From the NCBI RefSeq assembly GCF_000159995.1, contig NZ_GG700643.1:548511-612510 (forward strand): a stretch of DNA of 64,000 nucleotides. Direction: 5' to 3'. Under the pieces are notes generated by a model, which saw only the letters and a list, made by a program, of their open reading frames with translations, searched no databases and was not told where the DNA came from. Source of the stretch: Alloprevotella tannerae ATCC 51259. GTDB lineage: Bacteria > Bacteroidota > Bacteroidia > Bacteroidales > Bacteroidaceae. Each line of letters opens with the position of its first letter. Within the stretch, counting starts at the first letter, position 1. This document shows, in pieces, positions 26,169 to 34,104 of the stretch. Both the position numbers and the translations under genes were made by a program.

Positions 26169-28766
26169 ATGAACAGGCTTTTATTCTCACTTCTCTTCTC
26201 TTTGATGGCACTCACCGCCTTTTCGCAACGCATCGAAGGCACGATTACCGATGCGCGAACGGGAGAACGATTGGCTTTCGCCAATGTGTATTATGAGCGG
26301 GGCGCAACTACGCAATCGAATATCAATGGTGACTACTTCATAGAGTTTAAACAACGCAAACTAACCGTTTCGTTGGTCGGCTATAAGACGCAAACTTTCC
26401 GGCTAACGGCTGCGCGGCGCTTAGACATTCGCTTGGAGCCATCAAGCGAAAACGAATTGGGAGAGGCGGTAGTCAAAGGGCGAAAAGATAAGTATTCGCG
26501 CAAGAATAACCCGGCCGTAGACTTGATGCGCAAGGTCATTGCGGCGAAGAAGGAAAGCGATCTTCGGCAGCACGACTATTATAGTTATGATAAGTATTCC
26601 AAGCTTACGTTCGCGCTCAACAATGTTAGCGATAAGATGTTCACAGAAGGGATACTCAAACGCTTTTCCGTATTGCAAGACAACGTAGAAACCTGCAACG
26701 AAACGGGTAAGCGCATTCTTCCCGTGTCAATCGACGAGACGGTCTCTCAGGAAATCTACCGCCGCCAGCCCCGCTCGGAGAAAAGCATCGTGCAAGGCAA
26801 GCAAACGACGGGTTTTAATACGCTCTTCAATACGGGAGATTTGCTCACCGAGGTCTTAAATGATTGCTTCGCGGACGTAAATATATATGAGGACAACATA
26901 CGCCTGCTCAAGTTGCAATTTATCAGCCCGCTCGGCGGCAATACGGCGATCAACTTCTACCGATATTTCATCGTCGACACACTGGATATGAACGGCGAAA
27001 AGACCATCGAACTCAACTTTACGCCCAACAATCCGCAAGACGTCGGCTTTAGCGGAGCTTTGTATATCGCCGCCGATTCTACCTATCGCGTAGTAAAGGC
27101 CGACTTAACCCTGCCCAAGAAGTCGGACGTCAATTATGTCGACAACATGCGCATTATTCAAGACTTCAAACGCTTGGAGAGTGGCGAGCAGTTTCTTATT
27201 CGCGACGATATGATCGTCGAAATGCAAGTCGTTAGTTTCGTACAAGCCCTGATGGTGCGGAGGATTACGGAGAACAGCAATTTATCTTTCACAGCCTTGC
27301 CCGACAAAACGTTTAAGTTCAGAGGCGATAAGATGACCGCAGCTAACGCTACGATTCGACCGGCAGAGTTTTGGCGGCAATATCGCGCCAACGATCCGAT
27401 GAGCGAGTCGGAAGAACGCATGCAGGAAATAATGGGGCAGGTTGGCCAAGTCAAAGGTTTCCGCGGTATTCTTTGGGTAGCGAAAGCCTTTATCGAAAAC
27501 TTCGTCGAGACCACCACCGATCCGAAAAAGGGCAGCAAGTTCGACGTCGGCCCTGTCAATACTACCTTTTCCTACAATTTTGTCGACGGTTTTCGCCTGC
27601 GAGCCGGCGGCCAGACTACGGCGAATCTGAATCCGCACCTCTTCTTCCGCGGTTACGTGGCCTATGGTTTCAAAGACCGCCGTGTGAAAGGATTGGGCGA
27701 AGTCACCTATTCACTTCTGCCCAAGGCTTATTTGCCGCGCGAGTTCCCGGTTAACAATCTGACGTTCACATATAATCATGACGTGATGGCGCCTTCCGAC
27801 CGCTTTCTGCCGACGGATAAGGACAACGTCTTTACCTCATTAAAGTGGACCAAGGTTAATCATATGCTCTACTACACCTATTTCCGCCTACTTTGGGATA
27901 GGGAGTGGGAAAACAACTTGCGCCTCAACGTCCGCCTCAACCACGAGAAAGATGAGCCCACGGCCGCCCTCTTTTATCAACCGCTCGACGGACGCGGGGC
28001 ACCGAGCAACGACCCAAGTCGCTGGCTGCACCATCTAACGACGACCGACCTCACGCTTTCACTCACCTTCCAGCCCGGCGCCACGTGGATGAACACGAAG
28101 CAGCGGCGCTATACGATCAACAAAGACGTGCCGGTCTTCTCCTTGTCGCACACCATCGGTCTGCGCGGCGTATTGGGGAGCGACTACACCTACAATTTCA
28201 CAGAAGCAAGTATCTACAAGCGCTTCTGGTTAGGCTCGTGGGGAAAAATAGAGACGCGTTTGGCGGGCGGCGTGCAGTGGAATAAAGTGCCTTATCCGCT
28301 TTTGATTATGCCGCGGGCCAATTTGAGCTACATCTTGCAGACGAATATGTTCAATTTGATCAACAATATGGAATTTCTCAACGACCGCTACGCTTCCCTG
28401 ATGCTCTCGTGGGATTTCAATGGTAAGATATTCAATCGCATACCGCTCTTGAAGCACCTGAAATGGCGCGAATACATCGGCTGTAATATGCTTTGGGGCA
28501 CATTAACTGATAAAAACAACCCCACACTGGCGCGCCACGCGTCGGATAACAAGCTGTTCTACTTCCCCGGCGAGTTCCAGCCCGATGGCAGCTTCCGTTA
28601 TCTCTCCTCCGTGATGGACAAACGCACGCCCTATATCGAAGTATTTGCCGGCGTTCACAACATTTTCAAGATCCTTCACATCGAATACGTGCGCCGTCTG
28701 ACGTATCTCAACATCCCGAAGCGCCACCAATGGGGCATCAGGGCTATGTTGCGCGTCACCTTCTAA
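26169..28766 (+). CDS. DUF5686 outer-membrane protein with carboxypeptidase-regulatory-like domain
   Basis: An 865-residue protein with signal peptide MNRLLFSLLFSLMALTAFSQ. Residues about 20-95 are a CarboxypepD_reg-like domain (RIEGTITDARTGERLAFANV, GDYFIEF, VSLVGYKTQTF). The rest is DUF5686: a periplasmic part (KNNPAVDLMRKVIAAKKESD, YSYDKYSKLTFAL) followed by a strand-rich region with many aromatic turn residues. It ends HQWGIRAMLRVTF, consistent with an outer-membrane barrel. The family is common in Bacteroidetes and its function is unknown; it resembles TonB-dependent receptors in the N-terminal domain but lacks a plug motif. Appears monocistronic. Confidence 0.88.
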   Translation: MNRLLFSLLFSLMALTAFSQRIEGTITDARTGERLAFANVYYERGATTQSNINGDYFIEFKQRKLTVSLVGYKTQTFRLTAARRLDIRLEPSSENELGEAVVKGRKDKYSRKNNPAVDLMRKVIAAKKESDLRQHDYYSYDKYSKLTFALNNVSDKMFTEGILKRFSVLQDNVETCNETGKRILPVSIDETVSQEIYRRQPRSEKSIVQGKQTTGFNTLFNTGDLLTEVLNDCFADVNIYEDNIRLLKLQFISPLGGNTAINFYRYFIVDTLDMNGEKTIELNFTPNNPQDVGFSGALYIAADSTYRVVKADLTLPKKSDVNYVDNMRIIQDFKRLESGEQFLIRDDMIVEMQVVSFVQALMVRRITENSNLSFTALPDKTFKFRGDKMTAANATIRPAEFWRQYRANDPMSESEERMQEIMGQVGQVKGFRGILWVAKAFIENFVETTTDPKKGSKFDVGPVNTTFSYNFVDGFRLRAGGQTTANLNPHLFFRGYVAYGFKDRRVKGLGEVTYSLLPKAYLPREFPVNNLTFTYNHDVMAPSDRFLPTDKDNVFTSLKWTKVNHMLYYTYFRLLWDREWENNLRLNVRLNHEKDEPTAALFYQPLDGRGAPSNDPSRWLHHLTTTDLTLSLTFQPGATWMNTKQRRYTINKDVPVFSLSHTIGLRGVLGSDYTYNFTEASIYKRFWLGSWGKIETRLAGGVQWNKVPYPLLIMPRANLSYILQTNMFNLINNMEFLNDRYASLMLSWDFNGKIFNRIPLLKHLKWREYIGCNMLWGTLTDKNNPTLARHASDNKLFYFPGEFQPDGSFRYLSSVMDKRTPYIEVFAGVHNIFKILHIEYVRRLTYLNIPKRHQWGIRAMLRVTF

Positions 28767-28803
28767 GACATTTTGCGCCGTCCGCACACATTATATATAT
28801 AGG

Positions 28804-28843
28804 CACCGCCCGCTACGCTTTCTCATCTGCGTAGCGGGCGGTG
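28804..28843. terminator. Bidirectional terminator between DUF5686 gene and miaB
   Basis: A perfect 15-bp stem CACCGCCCGCTACGC (28804-28818) pairs with 28829-28843 around a 10-base loop, followed on the plus strand by TAAGTTTT. It lies between convergent genes, 37 bases past the plus-strand stop. Confidence 0.75.
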
Positions 28844-28960
28844 TAAGTTTTGGCGGATAAGCGCCGGCGGGGCCTCTTGCTATGCGGCCTTCTGCCTTGC
28901 GGCGCAAAGGGCTTCAGCACCTTACCCCCAAAGCCCATAAGCGGGCGGCGAGGGGCGGAT

Positions 28961-30286
28961 TTAGTCGACGACTTCTCCCAAAAGCGTGGCCGACGAACTG
29001 CCTGTCACGCGAACACGTATGAATTCGCCGGGATGATGATTGCCGCGGTCGAAGATCACTACCTTGTTCTGCTCCGTGCGTCCGAAGAGTTGATCCCGAC
29101 TGCGCTTACTCGTGCCTTCAATCAAGACTTCGTAGACCTTACCCTCGCAGCGGCGGTTGGCTTCCGCACTCTTGCGGTTTTGCAGAGCTATGAGCTCTTC
29201 CAAACGCTCTACCTTTACGGCCTCCGAAATGTCGTCTGGCAGATGCTTGCTCGCGTAGGTGCCCGGGCGCTCACTATATTTGAACATAAAAGCACTGTCG
29301 TAGCCCACTTCTTCCATCAAGCTCAAACTCTCTTGATGGTCTTCCGGCGTCTCCGAGCAGTAGCCCACGAAGATGTCAGTCGACAAGCCGCATTCGGGCA
29401 CTATCCTACGAATGGCGGCCACGCGATCCAGATACCACTCGCGTGTATATTTGCGGTTCATTAACTTCAAAATGCGATTACTACCGCTCTGTACGGGCAG
29501 GTGAATGTGGCGACACACGTTAGGTTCTTCCGCTATGACGTGGAGCGTCTCGTCGCTCATATCCTTCGGGTGGGGCGTCACGAAGCGAATGCGCATATCC
29601 GGAAAGGCGCGCGCCACGCGGCGGAGCAAGCCGGGAAAGTTTACGGCTTCCGACTGCTCATCTGCTTGCCAACAATAGCTGTTGACGTTTTGCCCAAGCA
29701 GGGTTACTTCCTTAAAATGTTTGTCGTGCAGGTCGGCCACTTCGCGCAAAATGCTCTCCACGTCTCGACTGCGTTCTCGGCCGCGCGTATACGGCACGAT
29801 GCAATAGTGGCAGAAATTGTTGCAACCGCGCATGATGCTCACAAAGCCCGAGAGCTTGCTGCCGCAGACCCGTTCGGGCACTACGTCGCGATAAGTTTCG
29901 CTCGTCGAAAGCTCAATATTCATCGCCTTATGTCCCGCTTCCGCTTGCGCGATCAAGTCCGGCAAACTCAGATAAGCGTCGGGACCGGCCACGAGGTCGG
30001 CGTGGTGATCGTGGAGGAGGCCTTCTTTTACGCGTTCGGCCATACAGCCCAAGACGCCGATAATCAGTCGGCGCCCGTGCTTGCGCAGCGCGTGGAGCGC
30101 GTCCAAGCGGTGAATGATGCGCTGCTCTGCATTGTCGCGCACACTGCAAGTATTGAGAAATACGGCGTCAGCTTCGTCGAGGTTCTCCGTAGGCTCGTAG
30201 CCCGCCATTTTCATGACGCTCGCCACGACCTCGCTATCGGCCACGTTCATCTGGCAACCATATGTTTCTATCAGAAGATGCTTCAT
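28961..30286 (-). CDS. miaB: tRNA-2-methylthio-N6-dimethylallyladenosine synthase MiaB
   Basis: The 441-residue radical SAM methylthiotransferase modifies A37 of tRNAs reading UNN codons. The N-terminal UPF0004 cluster cysteines are in IETYGCQMNVADSEV, LNTCSVRDNAEQR and IGVLGCMAERVKE. The radical SAM triad is CNNFCHYC. TLLGQNVNSYCW and the C-terminal TRAM domain (GKVYEVLIEGTSKRSRDQLF) complete it. I place the start at ATG 30286 because the upstream extension to 30337 lies before the conserved N terminus. It stands alone, divergent from the HU-like pair across array G. Confidence 0.95.
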   Translation of the reverse strand: MKHLLIETYGCQMNVADSEVVASVMKMAGYEPTENLDEADAVFLNTCSVRDNAEQRIIHRLDALHALRKHGRRLIIGVLGCMAERVKEGLLHDHHADLVAGPDAYLSLPDLIAQAEAGHKAMNIELSTSETYRDVVPERVCGSKLSGFVSIMRGCNNFCHYCIVPYTRGRERSRDVESILREVADLHDKHFKEVTLLGQNVNSYCWQADEQSEAVNFPGLLRRVARAFPDMRIRFVTPHPKDMSDETLHVIAEEPNVCRHIHLPVQSGSNRILKLMNRKYTREWYLDRVAAIRRIVPECGLSTDIFVGYCSETPEDHQESLSLMEEVGYDSAFMFKYSERPGTYASKHLPDDISEAVKVERLEELIALQNRKSAEANRRCEGKVYEVLIEGTSKRSRDQLFGRTEQNKVVIFDRGNHHPGEFIRVRVTGSSSATLLGEVVD

Positions 30287-30456
30287 TGTCTTTTTATTTG
30301 GGGCTGCAAAGTTAATGAAAACGACTGACTTAGCCACCTCCTTTGCGTCCCTTTCGCCGCGCCGGCTACCGACGAGCTACTTCTGCTCGGGCTTCCCGTA
30401 GGCCTGCGGGGTGTTTCCTCTCAGGCGGCGAGCGGCGGCAGCGCAGCCTTTTTTCG

Positions 30457-30540
30457 TTTGCCGGCAGCAAACCATCGTTTGGTGGCAGCAAACTATCGTT
30501 TGGTGGTAGCATACCATCGTTTGGCGGCAGCAAACGATGG
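30457..30540. repeat. Short-unit array G: four exact 21-bp units
   Basis: Four contiguous 21-bp units (30457, 30478, 30499, 30520) share the pattern TTTGgtGGCAGCAAACcATCG with few changes. In the last unit the end CCATCG is turned to CGATGG, so CCATCGTTTG, GCGGCAG and CAAACGATGG form a perfect 10-bp stem with a 7-base loop. Because 21 is a multiple of three, opposite-strand frames show a seven-residue repeat (LPPNDGL), which I regard as an accident. Related units occur in array H. Confidence 0.8.
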
Positions 30541-30967
30541 GCCGATGGGTTCGCCGCCTGCGTTGGCCCATCGTAGCACAACTCTTATACTACGGTCTTC
30601 GCATCGGAGTCGGACGCCGGCAGCCACTCCCGCATCGGCCGCGTTCGCGGGCTTGCACTTCGGCGGCGGAAGGGGACGCAAAGGGCCGTAAAGGCTTGAC
30701 CGGCAAGCGCAATACGGCCGCAGCAGCCTTTTTATCTCCGCTTTTACCGCCGCAAACGTCCGAAGCGTACGACTAAAAAGTGGAAGCGACGAAGAAATAT
30801 TTAACACATATTGGCTAACGAAGAAAGACAGTGTCAAATAATGTCGCGTTTTATGTCGTCCTTTGCACTGTCAAAAGGAAATCAGAATCGATCTAACGAA
30901 GGCCCGGCCGGCAATTCCTGCGACGCAATCAATGAGTTACTAACCTCTAATCAATTTCATTAAAACT
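30541..30967. other. Gene-free leader region upstream of the HU-like genes
   Basis: No credible gene. Frames here are GC-rich shadows. A degenerate -7-like string GTCCTTTG near 30860 may drive the HU-like genes, but it lacks the TA of the consensus. Confidence 0.35.
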
Positions 30968-31366
30968 ATGCTGAAGTATAAATTAGTGAGCCGCGCGAAC
31001 CCGCGCAAACGAAATGAAAAACAATTTTACGCCCAACTGACCGGCGTGCAAACCATCAAGCGTTGCGACTTCCTGAGTCTGCTCGAAAAGCGCTCGTCGA
31101 TGTCCTCGGCCGACGTAAAAAGCTTCCTCGATGCCCTCGAGTTTGAACTGATGCACCGCTTGGCCAACGGCATAAGCATTCGCTTGGGCGACCTCGGCTC
31201 TTTTCGCGCCACGATCCGAAGCGTCGGCGCAGTGAACAAAAAGGATTACGACCAACGAAAGTACATCAAAGGCGTCAACGTGCGCTTCCGCCCATCGGCT
31301 AAATGGATGCGCGAGAAGAGCAAGACCGGAGAACTCATCAGTTTTGAAACGGTGGGCAAGGCTTAA
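30968..31366 (+). CDS. HU-like DNA-binding protein (HU-HIG family), copy 1
   Basis: A 132-residue basic protein starting MLKYKLVSRANPRKRNEKQF. The core KRSSMSSADVKSFLDALEFE with ANGISIRLGDLGSFRATIRS is the helix and beta-saddle of the HU/IHF fold. The N-terminal YKLVSRANP stretch and the tail are typical of the Bacteroidetes HU-HIG subgroup, in which an Ig-like or extended region may replace canonical HU parts. It likely bends or coats DNA, but target and role are unknown. It is followed by a paralogue, a two-helix membrane protein, a muramidase and a spanin-like protein on the same strand. Confidence 0.85.
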   Translation: MLKYKLVSRANPRKRNEKQFYAQLTGVQTIKRCDFLSLLEKRSSMSSADVKSFLDALEFELMHRLANGISIRLGDLGSFRATIRSVGAVNKKDYDQRKYIKGVNVRFRPSAKWMREKSKTGELISFETVGKA

Positions 31367-31446
31367 CGCTAACCAACTTTCGCGGCGTGCTGAAGAGTGG
31401 GCGCCGCTCATAAACAACTTAAATCTGTAAAATAACATTGAAGATT

Positions 31447-31872
31447 ATGCTTTATTATTTAGTATCACGTAGAAATCCGCTGAAGCGGGAAGAAATAAAA
31501 TGGTATGCACAGCCCGTGCGTGTAAGACCGATCGAACTGCAAACTTTGGCTACGGACATCGAAAGCCGAACGACGCTGAGCCGCGCCGACGTAAAGGGGC
31601 TGCTCGATGCGGTGGAGCACGAACTCATCGCGCAACTGGCGGCCGGAAACCGCGTGGCGCTGGGCGATTTGGGCTCTTTCAAACTCAAAATCCGCAGCAG
31701 AGGCGAAAAGGAAAAAAAGAAATTCACACCGAAAAACATCCTCGGCACGCGCGTACTCTTTCGTTGCAGCACGAAGTTGCGCCACTACTTTTCGCTGCAA
31801 GGCGGCAGTGTGCGCCTGATGCAGGTAAAGAGCGAAAAGGACCAGACGCCCGCACCGAAAAGCGGACAATAA
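31447..31872 (+). CDS. HU-like DNA-binding protein (HU-HIG family), copy 2
   Basis: A 141-residue paralogue of the preceding gene, sharing the pattern YYLVSRRNPLKREEIKWYAQ, SRADVKGLLDAVEHELIAQL and AAGNRVALGDLGSFKLKIRS. The basic tail ends QVKSEKDQTPAPKSGQ. ATG 31447 gives the same N-terminal layout as copy 1; a TTG three codons upstream is less likely. The two copies have diverged well beyond a recent duplication. Members of this family often precede peptidoglycan-cutting enzymes in Bacteroidetes, as here. Whether it controls the downstream lysis-like genes is an open question. Confidence 0.85.
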   Translation: MLYYLVSRRNPLKREEIKWYAQPVRVRPIELQTLATDIESRTTLSRADVKGLLDAVEHELIAQLAAGNRVALGDLGSFKLKIRSRGEKEKKKFTPKNILGTRVLFRCSTKLRHYFSLQGGSVRLMQVKSEKDQTPAPKSGQ

Positions 31873-31960
31873 TCACCCCTAACGCTATGCTCGCCCTCCG
31901 GAATCGCAGCCGGAGGGCGGGTAAACTAACCGAAATCGTTTTTATCTAAACCTTACAACA

Positions 31961-32203
31961 ATGAAACATCAACCTTCTACAAACGCTAACCGAAAATCGC
32001 GCTCGCGCGGTGAGACGATCTCGGCCTTCGTCTTGATTTCGGCCGGCATCTTGCTGGCTGTGGCGGGCTTCATCACGCCGCCGCTGGGCGAAATCTCCGA
32101 CTCGGTCTTGTGGTTTTTCGCGCAGTGTCTGCTCTATGCGGGCAGCGTGTTTGGCTTGCGGGCCTACGTCGACCGGAAGTTGGCCGACGTGCTGAAAGAT
32201 TAA
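31961..32203 (+). CDS. Small two-helix membrane protein (holin-like)
   Basis: An 80-residue protein with two predicted membrane helices (about residues 19-39, ISAFVLISAGILLAVAGFI, and 48-68, SVLWFFAQCLLYAGSVFGL). It has a basic N terminus and a charged C terminus (DRKLADVLKD). Size, topology and position before a muramidase fit a holin, but no sequence family is recognised. The leader TTTATCTAAACCTTAC before its start resembles TTTATCTAACCTTAA before the next gene. Confidence 0.55.
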   Translation: MKHQPSTNANRKSRSRGETISAFVLISAGILLAVAGFITPPLGEISDSVLWFFAQCLLYAGSVFGLRAYVDRKLADVLKD

Positions 32204-32253
32204 GCCGCAAGCGGCAAGTTTTCTTTATCTAACCTTAAAATGAAACAACAATT

Positions 32254-32784
32254 ATGGCAGAATTTGCACTTTTTGCGCCCCGACTCCTGAAGTGGGAGCG
32301 GGGCTTTTCCTTCGACGCAGCCGATAGCGGAGGCGCTACGAAAGATGGCGTGACGCTGCGCACTTTTGCGGCTTATTGCCGAAAAAAACATTGGCCCGAA
32401 CCGGGCATCGATCAGCTCTTGGCGCTCACGGCGCTGCAATGGACGGAGATCATGCGCGACTATTGGGATCGCTGCCGGGCCGACAACTGGCGGGATCAGC
32501 GCTTGGCCGACTTTGTGGTCGATTGGTATATCAATGCGGGGCGACCGGCGATTCTTTCTCTGCAATGGGCGGCGCACGTTCAGGCGGACGGCATCGTGGG
32601 GAGCAAGACGCTGCGCGCAGTGAATAAGGCGCCAAGCGTCAAACTCCTGCAAACGTTGCTCGTAGCGCGAAAGGCGTTTTACATCAACTTGGTGCGCCGA
32701 CGGCCGGACCAGCGCCGCTTCTTGCGCGGCTGGCTTAACCGAACGGAAGATATGGCAAGAGGAGTGAGAAAGGAGGAGGCATGA
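32254..32784 (+). CDS. GH108-type N-acetylmuramidase (endolysin-like)
   Basis: A 176-residue protein of the GH108/peptidoglycan-binding muramidase type. The N-terminal signature FAPRLLKWERGFSFDAADSG continuing GGATKDGVT holds the candidate catalytic glutamate E15 (K-W-E-R-G for the usual W-E-G-G). The C-terminal part (SLQWAAHVQADGIVGSKTLR) matches the associated peptidoglycan-binding helix. It would cleave the MurNAc-GlcNAc bond. No signal peptide is seen, as in phage endolysins that need a holin. Its stop overlaps the next start (ATGA at 32781), coupling it to the spanin-like gene, with GGAGG as ribosome-binding site. The G-to-R change beside the glutamate is odd and deserves testing. Confidence 0.82.
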   Translation: MAEFALFAPRLLKWERGFSFDAADSGGATKDGVTLRTFAAYCRKKHWPEPGIDQLLALTALQWTEIMRDYWDRCRADNWRDQRLADFVVDWYINAGRPAILSLQWAAHVQADGIVGSKTLRAVNKAPSVKLLQTLLVARKAFYINLVRRRPDQRRFLRGWLNRTEDMARGVRKEEA

Positions 32785-33293
32785 AGGGATATATAGCTTT
32801 TGTATCGAAGATTATCGGACTTTTGCAGCGCTTGATTGGGCGGCGCCGACGGCCGTTGCGCTTGGGGCATTCGCGCTTGGGAGCAAAATGGGCCATCGGC
32901 TTGTTGCTCTGCTTGCTGTGCGGGGCTTGCTCGACGCATCGGCGAACTACGGAGGTGCAAATCAAACGTGAGGAGACGAAGGCGGCGCACGAGCGCTTGG
33001 TTTTCGATTCGATACGCGTCAGAGATACGCTCTTGGTGCGCACGGAGCGAGATACGGTGCGCGTGGAGCGACACGTACATTATGAACATGCCGTCAGGCA
33101 AAGGCTGAGAGATACACTGGTGGTGATGCGTACGGATACGGTGCGCCTGCAAACGGTCAGCGCACCGCCAAAATCGCCGGGTCGGCGCTTATTTTCAAGG
33201 TGGCTGCGCACGATATGGGGCACGGTCATCGCGCTTTTGGCCCTCGGCATTCTGTGGTCTACCTTGCGCCGCGCCGTGAGGCGTCCGATCTAA
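32781..33293 (+). CDS. Candidate unimolecular spanin (lipobox plus C-terminal membrane helix)
   Basis: A 170-residue protein of unknown family. It has a basic start, a hydrophobic stretch KWAIGLLLCLLCGAC ending in a lipobox-like cysteine (C50), and a charged region rich in R-D-T repeats (DSIRVRDTLLVRTERDTVRV) likely to be extended or coiled. A C-terminal transmembrane helix (WGTVIALLALGILWSTL) and basic end follow. An outer-membrane lipid anchor joined by a periplasmic rod to an inner-membrane helix is the plan of one-piece phage spanins. The position directly after a muramidase and overlapping it by four bases supports that reading. The long N-terminal extension before the lipobox is unusual. 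Confidence 0.5.
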   Translation: MKGYIAFVSKIIGLLQRLIGRRRRPLRLGHSRLGAKWAIGLLLCLLCGACSTHRRTTEVQIKREETKAAHERLVFDSIRVRDTLLVRTERDTVRVERHVHYEHAVRQRLRDTLVVMRTDTVRLQTVSAPPKSPGRRLFSRWLRTIWGTVIALLALGILWSTLRRAVRRPI

Positions 33294-33344
33294 GCTAAAC
33301 CGAAAGGCTGCGACGAAAAATGCGCCTCGTCTGCTTGCTTTTTC

Positions 33345-33386
33345 ATACGATAAATCCCCGACTTGCAGGTCGGGGATTTGTCGTAT
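33345..33386. terminator. Hairpin between convergent genes
   Basis: An 18-bp stem with one G-T pair (33345-33362 with 33369-33386), loop TTGCAG. It lies 52 bases past the spanin-like stop and 68 bases past the CYTH stop. T runs are weak on both sides. Confidence 0.7.
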
Positions 33387-33453
33387 AATATTACTGCTCC
33401 ACCAAATAAGTGGGCGGAGTGGGGAAGTAAACTGCAAGGCGCTCCGAGGGCGT

Positions 33454-33921
33454 CTACCAGTTTTTATATGGGTTGCGGCGCAATTGGGAATTGTAGTAAC
33501 GGGCTTCACCCGTCACTTCTTGACCCAAGAAATCAGGCTTGAGATAAGGCTCATCGGGCGAATGTAGCTCGATTTCTGCAACAACGAGGCCTTCATTTTC
33601 GCCCAAAAACTCGTCAACTTCGATGGTGTGCTTTCCGTTTGGGATGAGCCAGCGTACTTTCTCAACCAAGCCGGGTTCGCAAAGAAACAAGAGCGCTAAG
33701 GCTTCGTTCTCGGTAATTTCCTTCTCAAACTCGAAGCGCGAAAGTCCGCCGTCGAGCGATGGGCCTTTGATCGTCAGAAAGCCTTTCTCACCGCAGAGCC
33801 GCACGCGTACCGTCCGGTCGCCACCGCTGCAAATGTAGCCTTGACGAATCGTGTAGTGGGACGTGGCAAAGTCCTTGTAAGGCCCCACCACAAGAAACTT
33901 CCGCTCTATCTCCTGCGCCAT
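33454..33921 (-). CDS. CYTH-domain protein (triphosphate tunnel family)
   Basis: A 155-residue protein with the signature EIERKFLV at residues 4-11, then RQGYICSGGDRTVRVRLCG, KGFLTIKGPSLDG, SRFEFEKEI and KHTIEVDEFLGENEGLVVAE. These alternate the acidic and basic residues that line the tunnel of CYTH enzymes. Single-domain bacterial members are usually inorganic triphosphatases or CyaB-like; the exact substrate is not visible. It lies three bases after a 47-residue membrane protein and downstream of prfB, so the three genes form an operon. Confidence 0.88.
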   Translation of the reverse strand: MAQEIERKFLVVGPYKDFATSHYTIRQGYICSGGDRTVRVRLCGEKGFLTIKGPSLDGGLSRFEFEKEITENEALALLFLCEPGLVEKVRWLIPNGKHTIEVDEFLGENEGLVVAEIELHSPDEPYLKPDFLGQEVTGEARYYNSQLRRNPYKNW

Positions 33922-33924
33922 CGT

Positions 33925-34068
33925 TTAACTGAAAAGCCAGTAATAGAGGATCAAAATCAGAACGACCAAGGAGATAAGTCCGAAGAAAATCCCGTTGATC
34001 ACGCGCCGGGCTTGGTGAGCGGCCTTGCGGTCGCGCTCAATCTTTCTCATTTTACTCTTTTCGCTCAT
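33925..34068 (-). CDS. 47-residue single-pass membrane protein
   Basis: A short frame between prfB and the CYTH gene, spaced 36 and 3 bases from them. It reads MSEKSKMRKIERDRKAAHQA followed by RRVINGIFFGLISLVVLIL and ILYYWLFS. The layout is a strongly basic cytoplasmic start, one hydrophobic helix of about 22 residues and an immediate stop. Codon use and tight spacing support a real gene that is easily missed by length cutoffs. Function unknown; such proteins often act as small inner-membrane regulators. Confidence 0.7.
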   Translation of the reverse strand: MSEKSKMRKIERDRKAAHQARRVINGIFFGLISLVVLILILYYWLFS

Positions 34069-34104
34069 AATTCGTAATGTTTTTCAAAGTGTTGGTAATG
34101 AATT

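Noticed and set aside
30366..30581. Minus-strand frame with seven-residue repeat LPPNDGL
   Set aside because: The repeat follows from the 21-bp period of array G; no start context, signal or family, and the other arrays have periods that do not keep a frame.
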